In this document: one piece after another, positions 1 to 6,685 of the stretch
Numbering within the stretch: position 1 is the first letter of the stretch
Layout of the letters: each line of letters opens with the position of its first letter
Assembly (NCBI GenBank): GCA_046155505.1
Contig: JBJXFK010000254.1
Coordinates: 1 to 14,795, forward strand
Source: JBJXFK01 sp046155505
Lineage (GTDB): Bacteria > Planctomycetota > Phycisphaerae > UBA1845 > Fen-1342
DNA: 14,795 nt
Direction: 5' to 3'
Translations under genes and position numbers: made by a program
The notes under the pieces: generated by a model
Database searches by the model: none
Told to the model about the DNA's origin: nothing
Seen by the model: only the letters and a program-made list of their open reading frames with translations

Positions 1-1304
1 TGGCGTATTCGCTGACCAACAGCCTGCGCGGCAAGCTCGGCTGCGAGCAGGTCGTGCTCGGCCTCGTGCGCGGGCGACATGTCACGCCAATTTCGATCTC
101 GGGACTCGACGACATTCGCCAGCGCAGCCCCGGCGTCGTGCGCATTCGCATCGCGATGGATGAGTGCCTCGATCACGGCCAGCCGATCGTATGCCAGGCG
201 GACGAATCGTGGGCCGATGAGCGACTGACCACCGGGCACCGGCTGCATCGACAGTGGCGCGACAGCATCGGCGGGGCGACGGTCTGCTCGATTCCGCTGC
301 GCGACGGCGAGCATGTCGCGGCGGTGGTCAGCATTCGCCGCCGCGCCGACGAACCGTTCACGCGCGAGCAACTGACGCAGATTCGCGACGTGATCGAGCC
401 GTTTGCGCCGGCGTTTCGACTGCTGTGCAATGCGCGGCGATCGCTGCCGCGACATGTGAGCGACGCCGTGAGCGGCGTGCTGGCGAATTTTGTGCGACCT
501 GGGCGCGTCGCGCGGAAAATCGTTGCCGCGGCAGGTGTGCTCGCGCTGGGCTGGTTCTGTTTCGGGACGATGGAGTATGTCGCGTCGGTGCCGAGTCGGG
601 TCGTGCCGGCCGTGTCGCGGCAACTGGCTGCCCCGCTTGACGGACGGCTGAGCCGTGTGTTGGTCGGAGCGGGCGATACGGTGGTCGCAGGACAAGCGCT
701 ATGCGAGTTCGCGACCGACGAATTGCTGATGCAGGCACAGGTACACGCGTCGCAGATTGACGTGCTCAGCACCGAGTATGCACGGGCTGTCGCGACCGAT
801 TCACCAGTCGACGCGCGCCTGGCCGAAGCGAACATGAAGCTCGAAAGCGCGCGGCTTGCGCTGGCGCAAAAACGAATCGAAAACGCGACCGTGCGCGCGC
901 CGATCGACGGCATCATTGTCAGCGGCGACTTGCGCAAGCGGGCCGGCGGCATGCTGACTCGGGGCGAGCTGCTGTTTGAAATCGCAGTCGCGGGCGAATG
1001 GAAGCTGGAGCTCGACACGCCGCAGATGTACGCGTCGTATTTGGAAGCCGGTTTCAATGGTCGCTTCGCGTGCGATGCTCGCCCGGAGGACGCGCTGCCA
1101 TTCGTGGTTGATCGCGTGCGCCCGTCGGCGGAGGTCCGCGAACAAACGACGGTGTTCATTGTCGATGGCAACCTGACGGCGGACGCGGACTGGATCAGAC
1201 CCGGCATGGAAGGACTCGCGCGGGTCGATTGCGGGCCGCAGCCGGTGTGGTGGGTCACGCTGCATCGCATGATCGACTCGATGCGACTGAGCGGGTGGCT
1301 ATGA
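1..1304 (+). CDS. GAF domain-HlyD-type membrane adaptor protein (5' end outside window)
   Basis: The reading frame is open from base 3, upstream of a GTG at 54, and the residues before that GTG fit a GAF fold. The gene therefore starts left of the window; 433 residues are visible. Residues about 1-140 look like a GAF sensory domain. One hydrophobic segment follows at about 175-195. Next come a short lipoyl-like half, a helical hairpin (about 245-300) and a second lipoyl-like motif (RAPIDGIIVSG), the HlyD/membrane-fusion arrangement. An Arg-rich stretch precedes the membrane segment, which suggests GAF in the cytoplasm and the adaptor outside it. The stop overlaps the next gene's ATG by 4 bp (ATGA), so the two are probably co-translated and act together. 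The GAF ligand and the cargo cannot be told from sequence. Family assignment is firm and the transport role is inferred. Confidence 0.85.
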   Translation, partial: AYSLTNSLRGKLGCEQVVLGLVRGRHVTPISISGLDDIRQRSPGVVRIRIAMDECLDHGQPIVCQADESWADERLTTGHRLHRQWRDSIGGATVCSIPLRDGEHVAAVVSIRRRADEPFTREQLTQIRDVIEPFAPAFRLLCNARRSLPRHVSDAVSGVLANFVRPGRVARKIVAAAGVLALGWFCFGTMEYVASVPSRVVPAVSRQLAAPLDGRLSRVLVGAGDTVVAGQALCEFATDELLMQAQVHASQIDVLSTEYARAVATDSPVDARLAEANMKLESARLALAQKRIENATVRAPIDGIIVSGDLRKRAGGMLTRGELLFEIAVAGEWKLELDTPQMYASYLEAGFNGRFACDARPEDALPFVVDRVRPSAEVREQTTVFIVDGNLTADADWIRPGMEGLARVDCGPQPVWWVTLHRMIDSMRLSGWL

Positions 1305-3445
1305 GCGCCGCAGCGACACAACCCGGCGCTGCCGATCTGGCGTCGCGGCTGCGCGGCGTTCATGTCGGCATGCGCGACGATCTGGAAGTCTCGCGACACG
1401 TCTTTCGCGGGCAGCCGTCGTATGTCATGCGCGATCCGGTTACGTTTCACAGCCACCGACTCGACCCGGCCGATTACGAGATTGTCGTGCGGCTGAATCC
1501 GACTGAATCGCTGGGCGACACGTTTGACAAGCTGTGCGCGGCAAAGCTGGCTGAGCGCGAGCATGAAGCCGAGTTCTATCAATTCGTGTTTTCGCTGCAT
1601 CGGCTGGGTTTTCTGAGTCTGCCGTTCGTCGATGACAAACTGCTCTACAAGCGGCACAAGACGCGCGAGGCGGGCAAGCGCCGGGCCTTGTGGATGAGCC
1701 TGATGTTCCTTCAGGTGCCGCTGGTGAATCCGGATGCGTTTCTGAATCGCACCATGCGCTTCGCGGATTGGCTGTTTTCGCGCGGCTTTTTTGCCGTGTG
1801 GCTGACGCTCACGGCGGGCGCGACTGTGATCGGGCTGACGCGCTGGGACGATCTGTTTCAGCCGCTCGATGGACTGCTGGCGACGTCGAATCTGTTGATC
1901 ATGTGGGCCACGCTGATCGTGCTGAAGCTCTTTCACGAATTGGGCCACGCCTATGCGTGCAAGCATTTCGGCGGTCATGTGCCCGAGATGGGTGCGTACA
2001 TCATTCTGGCGACGCCATGTGCGTATGTGGATGCGAGCGCGTCGTGGGGCTTCTCCAGCAAGCGCGATCGCATCATCGTCTGCCTCGCGGGCATGTATGT
2101 CGAGTCGATTTTCGCATCACTGGCGACGATTGTCTGGGCGCTAACCGAGCCGGGCCTGGTGCATGCGACCGCGTACAACGTGATTTTCCTGGCGAGCATC
2201 ACCACCGTGCTGTTCAACATCAATCCGCTGATGCGTTATGACGGCTATTACGTGCTCAGCGACCTGGTCGAGATTCCGAACCTGAAGCAGCGCGCGACGG
2301 ACGCGCTGAACGCCACGCTCAAACGTCGCATCCTCGGCGTGCGGACGGCGATGGACGACACGTCGGCTGGCGTGCGAATCGGGCTGATTATTTTCGGGGC
2401 CGCGAGCGCGGCGTATCGCATTGTCGTCGTACTGGGCATTGTCACAATTTTGGCACTCAAAGTCGGACCGGTGGGGCTCATCGGCGGCGTGCTGTATGCC
2501 GGTGGGGCGGTGGTTTCGCTGCTGCGAAAGCTGTTCACGTATCTGGCGGCCGACGACGAGACCGCGCCGGTGCGCACGCGAGCGATCGCGCTGGGCATCG
2601 CCGCTGGCGTCATCGCACCGCTCAGCCTGCTGGCGATTCCGGTGCAGGCCACGATTCATGCGCCGGCGGTTGTCGGTGCCGAGGCGGAGAGGGTGCAATT
2701 CGCACGGAGCGACGCGACCCTCCGGGCGGTCGAGCGGCGGAGCGGCGGCGGTGTTCGCGCGGGTGACGTACTGGCGCAGCTCGAAAATGACGAACTCGCG
2801 CTGCAAACAGCGGATGCCGAGACGCGGCTCGAACAGGCGCAGATTCGCGCGGCCGCCCGAGCGACGGAGGAAGTGGCCCTCGCCCAGCAGGAGCAGACGC
2901 GCGTCGCCGCGCTGGAACACGAAGTCGCACTTCATCGGCGGCGACAGGACGAACTGACGCTGCGGGCCCCGATCGATGGGCGACTCGTGAGCGCGGCTTC
3001 GGCGCGTGAGGTCGGGCGATTCGTGCGTGCTGGCGAGCCGCTGGCGACGATCATCGACGGTCGCACGCAGGTGCGGGCGCTGCTCACGGAGAGCGAATTG
3101 GTCGCCGCCGGGCCGTGCGTTGGCGATCGTTCAATCTTTCGCGCCGCCGGCATCGCCGAACGGGCGATAGGCGGCGTCGTTGCGCAGGTTCGACCGCTGG
3201 GGAATCGCCTCGTGCAAACGCCATCACTCACGCTTCTCGGCGGTGGTGACATCACGGTTGATCCGCTGAGCGGTGAGGCGATGCAGCCATACTTTGAGGT
3301 CGTCGTCGACCTGAGCGGTGCCGACGTACACGCTCTTCGCTATGGCATGACCGGGCGATTGCGGCTGTCGGCTGAGTGGGAGCCGCTGGGGCTGGATTTG
3401 TATCGGCGGTTCCTGCGGCTGCTGGCGCGAACCGAGGCGAGTTAG
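1301..3445 (+). CDS. M50 (site-2 protease-like) membrane zinc metalloprotease fused to HlyD-like segment
   Basis: The protein has 714 residues. An in-frame start at 1229 is rejected because the ATG at 1301 overlaps the previous stop and the upstream 24 residues look non-coding. The N-terminal soluble part (about 1-155) is followed by several membrane segments (about 162-178, 195-212, 256-280, 287-307, 358-410, 426-448). The zinc motif HELGH is at 212-216 and the second metal-site motif NPLMRYDGYY at 308-317, as in M50 peptidases of the YydH type. After the last membrane segment come a coiled-coil stretch (about 495-550) and a lipoyl-like motif (RAPIDGRLVS, about 555-564), so the C-terminal third is an HlyD-type adaptor. 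Both catalytic motifs are intact, so it should be an active intramembrane protease or peptide-processing exporter part. The substrate is unknown, and no ABC transporter or peptide precursor is visible beside it. Confidence 0.88.
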   Translation: MSAAATQPGAADLASRLRGVHVGMRDDLEVSRHVFRGQPSYVMRDPVTFHSHRLDPADYEIVVRLNPTESLGDTFDKLCAAKLAEREHEAEFYQFVFSLHRLGFLSLPFVDDKLLYKRHKTREAGKRRALWMSLMFLQVPLVNPDAFLNRTMRFADWLFSRGFFAVWLTLTAGATVIGLTRWDDLFQPLDGLLATSNLLIMWATLIVLKLFHELGHAYACKHFGGHVPEMGAYIILATPCAYVDASASWGFSSKRDRIIVCLAGMYVESIFASLATIVWALTEPGLVHATAYNVIFLASITTVLFNINPLMRYDGYYVLSDLVEIPNLKQRATDALNATLKRRILGVRTAMDDTSAGVRIGLIIFGAASAAYRIVVVLGIVTILALKVGPVGLIGGVLYAGGAVVSLLRKLFTYLAADDETAPVRTRAIALGIAAGVIAPLSLLAIPVQATIHAPAVVGAEAERVQFARSDATLRAVERRSGGGVRAGDVLAQLENDELALQTADAETRLEQAQIRAAARATEEVALAQQEQTRVAALEHEVALHRRRQDELTLRAPIDGRLVSAASAREVGRFVRAGEPLATIIDGRTQVRALLTESELVAAGPCVGDRSIFRAAGIAERAIGGVVAQVRPLGNRLVQTPSLTLLGGGDITVDPLSGEAMQPYFEVVVDLSGADVHALRYGMTGRLRLSAEWEPLGLDLYRRFLRLLARTEAS

Positions 3446-3515
3446 GCGGGCGGGCGAGGCGTTCATGCATCGCCGTCGATGAAAAGTGGCGATACCACCG
3501 CTATCCTTCGCTGCC

Positions 3516-4463
3516 ATGAAGCCGATGGTCCGCATCACCGATGTCAGCCCGCGCGACGGATTGCAAAACGAACAGTCGCTCGTGCCCACTGAGAAGAAAG
3601 TCGAGTTGGTGCGGCGACTCATCGCTGCCAATTGCGACGAAATTGAGATCACCAGCTTTGTCTCGCCGAAGTGGATTCCGCAGCTTGCGGACGCGGCGGA
3701 AGTGCTGGCAGCGGTTGCGGTTGAGAAGCCCGCAGGCATGTGCTTTTCGGTGCTTGTGCCGAACGAGCGCGGCATGCAGGGGGCGATCGAAACCAACCAG
3801 CGGCTGGCGGCGCGCGTGATCGACAAAATTTCGGTGTTTACGGCGGCGTCCGAGACGTTCGCACGCAAGAACACCAACGCGACCATCGCCGAGACGCTGC
3901 AACGGTTCGAACCGGTCATCGCGGGCGCGCGGCGTGAGAGACTGCTCACGCGCGGCTACGTTTCCTGCGCGGTGCAGTGCCCGTTTGAAGGGCCGATCGC
4001 ACCGAGCGCGGTCGCGGACGTTTGCGCGCGGCTCCTCGAACTGGGCGTCGATGAACTCGACGTGGCCGACACCATCGGCGTCGGCACGCCCGAGACGGTC
4101 GGCGTGATGCTCGAAGCCGTGATCGAGCGCATCGGAGGCGCGAATCTGCCGCGACTCACGCTACACATGCACGACACGTTTGGTCACGCGGGCGCGTGCG
4201 TGCAGCGAGCGCTCGATCTGGGCGTTCGATCGTTCGATGGCTCGGCGGGCGGCCTGGGCGGTTGCCCTTACGCCGGCACGCCGGAGCGGCGCGCGCCGGG
4301 AAACATCGCGACGGAACTGCTCATCGCCGCGATTGAATCGCACGGCTTCGCGACGCGCGTCGATCGTGCGGCACTTGCGGAGGCCGGCGCGTTTGCTCGG
4401 CGTCTCATCCTTGGGCAGGGGAACAAGGAAACAATGGAACCAGGAAACAAGGGAAGAGAGTGA
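3516..4463 (+). CDS. mvaB: hydroxymethylglutaryl-CoA lyase
   Basis: This 315-residue TIM-barrel enzyme cleaves 3-hydroxy-3-methylglutaryl-CoA to acetyl-CoA and acetoacetate, the last step of leucine breakdown. The visible family motifs are SPRDGLQNE (11-19, catalytic Arg13 and metal ligand Asp14), the ADTIG strand (184-188), the metal-binding LHMHD (216-220) and the catalytic-Cys loop GLGGCPYA (246-253, Cys250). The loop after PYA is about four residues longer than usual before GNIATE. The ATG at 3516 was chosen over a GTG at 3486 because family members begin just before the VRITDV strand; no clear Shine-Dalgarno is seen. The final 15 or so residues (from GQGNKE) are low-complexity and encoded by one arm of an inverted repeat, so they are not part of the conserved fold. 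No other leucine-catabolism gene is nearby. Confidence 0.93.
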   Translation: MKPMVRITDVSPRDGLQNEQSLVPTEKKVELVRRLIAANCDEIEITSFVSPKWIPQLADAAEVLAAVAVEKPAGMCFSVLVPNERGMQGAIETNQRLAARVIDKISVFTAASETFARKNTNATIAETLQRFEPVIAGARRERLLTRGYVSCAVQCPFEGPIAPSAVADVCARLLELGVDELDVADTIGVGTPETVGVMLEAVIERIGGANLPRLTLHMHDTFGHAGACVQRALDLGVRSFDGSAGGLGGCPYAGTPERRAPGNIATELLIAAIESHGFATRVDRAALAEAGAFARRLILGQGNKETMEPGNKGRE

Positions 4464-4525
4464 ACGCGCGTTTCGTGCGGTTGCGCCGCTGTTCCCTTGT
4501 TCCCTTGTTTCCTGGTTCCTTTGTT
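4430..4525. repeat. large inverted repeat spanning the mvaB 3' end and convergent intergenic gap
   Basis: The arms 4430-4455 and 4500-4525 are complementary at 25 of 26 positions (4435/4520 mismatched), with a 44-nt loop. The left arm codes for the last residues of the lyase. The right arm ends 4 bp before the stop codon of the convergent acetyltransferase gene. Both arms are built from short aac-aagg/gaaac-type subrepeats. It could terminate transcription in both directions, but no run of T follows either arm, so this is a guess. The layout fits a dispersed palindromic element inserted between convergent genes. Confidence 0.8.
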
Positions 4526-4529
4526 CCAA

Positions 4530-5411
4530 TCAAAAATACGCGGGCGGCGGAAATGCGAACGGCCGTCCTTCGATCGCCAGCGGGCCGCGGGCCATCAGGA
4601 AGTCGCCGTCGCGGCGCGGCACGACTTCGCAGACCGCGTCGAATTGGTCCGGGCTGAACCAGAGTTCGACGACCGAGGCTTGCGAGCCGGTGGCATCGAT
4701 CAAATCGTCAAGCGACGGAAGACGATCGGCGAGCATGTCGAGCAGTCGCAATCGCCCGCCATCGTGGTCAAATACCGCGAGCGCGTCGAGCGTCGGCAGG
4801 TCGTACACCCGACGCAGACCGTGCCGCAATTCGTTGTACCAAAACATCGCGCCGCGCGGCGATGGGGCGAACTGCCGCGAGATGGGCGCGGCGGTGCGCC
4901 GCCGCGCTTCGAGTAACGCAATGTCAACACGCGAGTTGATCGAAAGCGGTCGCGCGACACAGGGTGCGACCGATGGCGGCAAGCGGCGGCGATACAGGAA
5001 CACGTCGTCGCAGACGATGCGATAGCCGAAACGCTCATAGAGTGCGGGGTTGGCGGTGAAGAGCAGCGACAGCTCGCAGCGCGAATCGATATGCCGCACC
5101 GCCTCGCGCATGAGCGACTTGAACAGGCCGCGTCTGCGAAACGCCGGATCGGTCGCGACCGCCTGCACGCCGCAGGATCGAACTTCGTGGCCATCGACAA
5201 TCAGCGGCATGTCGAATACACCGACATTGGCGACGCAACGGTCGTCGTGCCAATAGCCGATCGAACGAAACGACGCATCCCACCGACCACTGTCGGCGAA
5301 GATTGTGACGTCGTCATTTCCGAACACGCTCGCCAGCAACGCGAGCATTGAGTCGCGGCGCGGCGGTTCGCGCAGATCGTCGATTCGAAACTCAAGCGCG
5401 CAGCGGTCCAT
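4530..5411 (-). CDS. GNAT family N-acetyltransferase (Eis-like)
   Basis: The product has 293 residues, longer than a single GNAT domain. The N-terminal half holds the GNAT core: the strand and acetyl-CoA pyrophosphate loop VQAVATDPAFRRRGLF (82-97, R-x-x-G-x type) and the C-terminal NPALYERFGYR (121-131). The second half (about 145-293) resembles the additional domain of Eis-like acetyltransferases. The acceptor substrate (amine, aminoglycoside or protein) cannot be predicted. The ATG at 5411 has a well-placed AGGTGA six bases upstream and a CATAAT hexamer further upstream. The gene is divergent from the pseudopilin gene, sharing 145 bp of upstream DNA, and convergent with the lyase gene. Confidence 0.85.
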   Translation of the reverse strand: MDRCALEFRIDDLREPPRRDSMLALLASVFGNDDVTIFADSGRWDASFRSIGYWHDDRCVANVGVFDMPLIVDGHEVRSCGVQAVATDPAFRRRGLFKSLMREAVRHIDSRCELSLLFTANPALYERFGYRIVCDDVFLYRRRLPPSVAPCVARPLSINSRVDIALLEARRRTAAPISRQFAPSPRGAMFWYNELRHGLRRVYDLPTLDALAVFDHDGGRLRLLDMLADRLPSLDDLIDATGSQASVVELWFSPDQFDAVCEVVPRRDGDFLMARGPLAIEGRPFAFPPPAYF

Positions 5412-5452
5412 CGCATTTCACCTGACGCGAATTATGCGGCAAACCCGCCCCG

Positions 5453-5504
5453 TTGACGCGTGGCCATCTGTAGCCTAGGCTACGCCGTATGTAGCATGGG
5501 ATAC
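5453..5504 (+). promoter_or_regulatory. candidate promoter with two palindrome-like operator sites
   Basis: TTGACG (5453-5458) and TAGGCT (5476-5481) are spaced 17 bp apart in front of the pseudopilin gene. The -35 matches the consensus 5/6 and the -10 only 3/6. A perfect 14-bp palindrome GTAGCCTAGGCTAC (5470-5483) covers the -10. A related 14-mer GTAGCATGGGATAC (11/14 identical) begins exactly 21 bp later (5491-5504), two helical turns away. This spacing fits a dimeric regulator bound on one face of the helix, but no regulator gene is adjacent. The promoter reading is tentative; the repeat pair is directly visible. Confidence 0.4.
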
Positions 5505-5556
5505 ACGTTGAAGTGTCAGACAGATAGTGGAGTGAGCCATACGAACGGAGCAAAAC

Positions 5557-6405
5557 ATGTCGCGTCGCCGAGCGTTCACCCTGATCGAACTGTTGGTCGT
5601 GGTCGCCATCATCAGCTTGCTGCTTTCCATTCTGCTGCCATCGCTACAGGCCGGTCGGCGGCAGGCACGCCTCGCGCAGTGCGTCAGCAACATGCGGCAA
5701 ATCAAAGTTGCCGCTCTGATGTACACATCCGACAATCGCGGCTATTTCGCGCAGACGATGGAGACCGTTTCGGCACCCACGCCACAGACCGTCTCGTGGT
5801 GGGCGATCAACAACTATCAGGCCGCGCTCGATCGTTACATCAGCCCGGATCGCGGCGGTGTGACGAGTCGCGGCGAGACGAATCATCGCCGAAACGTCTG
5901 GTTCGATCCCGGCGATCCCGATCTCGAAATTCCTGTGATGTGGGGCTCGTTTTCGGATAACGGCCTCATCACCGGGGTACCGCGCCGAGAAAGCGACCTG
6001 CGCTCGCCGGCGCGAACGGTGTATTCGACGCTGCGGCATGGTGACTGGTCGGCGGTGGTCGGCATCGACATTCCGAATCCGCCGCCCGTCGGCGACTCGA
6101 ACAATCCGTTCTGGGTCAGCGAGTATTTTGATATGTGCTTCGACCCGTGGGCCGACACGGCGGACGCGAGCAATCCCTATTTCTGGACGCGCGGGCGGGC
6201 CGCGCCGCCGCGGGCGATGTTTCCGAGCGAACCGCACGCCGCGGATTGGGATCGGCAGATCGACGGGCGCTTCGGCAATGCGCTCGGCCAGCCGACGCGT
6301 TACCCCGGCGGGCAGCCGTTCGCGTTTTGCGATGGGCATGTGGCGGTGATGCCGTTCGAGAAGACGTATGCGTTCGTCGACGGCAATATGTGGAGCGTGC
6401 GGTGA
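5557..6405 (+). CDS. pseudopilin-like protein with prepilin N-terminal cleavage/methylation signal (planctomycete type)
   Basis: This 282-residue protein starts MSRRRAFTLIELLVV, a type II secretion/type IV pilus prepilin signal. A prepilin peptidase would be expected to cut before Phe7; the residue before the cut is Ala instead of the usual Gly. A hydrophobic helix spans about 7-30, followed by the extended helix typical of pseudopilins. The C-terminal FCDGHVAVMPF is the motif seen in the large planctomycete families of such proteins (DUF1559-like). ATG 5557 has GGAG six bases upstream. Planctomycete genomes carry many of these proteins and their roles are mostly unknown, so a pilus or secretion role should not be assumed. 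The stop overlaps the GTG of a tiny downstream gene. Confidence 0.85.
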   Translation: MSRRRAFTLIELLVVVAIISLLLSILLPSLQAGRRQARLAQCVSNMRQIKVAALMYTSDNRGYFAQTMETVSAPTPQTVSWWAINNYQAALDRYISPDRGGVTSRGETNHRRNVWFDPGDPDLEIPVMWGSFSDNGLITGVPRRESDLRSPARTVYSTLRHGDWSAVVGIDIPNPPPVGDSNNPFWVSEYFDMCFDPWADTADASNPYFWTRGRAAPPRAMFPSEPHAADWDRQIDGRFGNALGQPTRYPGGQPFAFCDGHVAVMPFEKTYAFVDGNMWSVR

Positions 6406-6542
6406 GGCGGCGAGTGGGTGTCGTGGTGATTTCGATCCTCATCGCGATGCTAATCGTCGCGATTATGTGGTCGCAGCGCGTGAACCAAGAGCCGCCGGAG
6501 CGGATACAGCTTGAGCCTCCGACGAAGAAACAGAGTCGGTAG
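6402..6542 (+). CDS. small single-pass membrane protein, translationally coupled to the pseudopilin gene
   Basis: This 46-residue ORF starts at a GTG that overlaps the preceding stop by 4 bp (GTGA). It begins with three Arg, has one hydrophobic helix (about residues 5-23), then a hydrophilic Pro/Glu/Lys-rich tail (about 28-46). The basic N-terminus predicts an N-in, C-out orientation. No family was recognised. The overlap, the sensible membrane topology and the same strand support a real gene. The small size and GTG start leave doubt. A role with the pseudopilin is only inferred from position. Confidence 0.5.
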   Translation: MRRRVGVVVISILIAMLIVAIMWSQRVNQEPPERIQLEPPTKKQSR

Positions 6543-6562
6543 CGGGGCTCGGTTTTTGGCTC

Positions 6563-6644
6563 GCTGCGCTCGCAGCACTCGCTTGCGCGTCGCGTTCGGA
6601 TGCGGGCTGTGAAGCCCGCAGTCCAAAGCACGGGCTGGAAGCCC
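6563..6644. repeat. three short hairpins between the small membrane protein gene and ftsH
   Basis: In order there are GCTGC/GCAGC (6563-6567 and 6572-6576), an 8-bp perfect stem TGCGGGCT/AGCCCGCA (6601-6608 and 6613-6620) closed by GTGA, a GNRA-type tetraloop, and GGGCT/AGCCC (6632-6636 and 6640-6644). They lie in the tail-to-tail gap between the small gene and ftsH. The last one shares the cacgggct core with the hairpins upstream of ftsH. They may stabilise or end transcripts from either side. No T-run typical of an intrinsic terminator follows any of the three. Confidence 0.6.
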
Positions 6645-6685
6645 ATAGAACCAGAAGCGCAGCACAAAGATCGCGCCAAGTGCGC

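Noticed and set aside
173..1978. 601-codon minus-strand ORF opposite the adaptor/protease genes
   Set aside because: It is antisense to two clear domain-bearing genes, composed of Arg/Ser/Ala-rich low-information sequence, and is a normal by-product of high GC.
4430..4525. Classic intrinsic terminator
   Set aside because: The stem is long with a 44-nt loop and no T-run follows either arm, so it is listed as an inverted repeat only.
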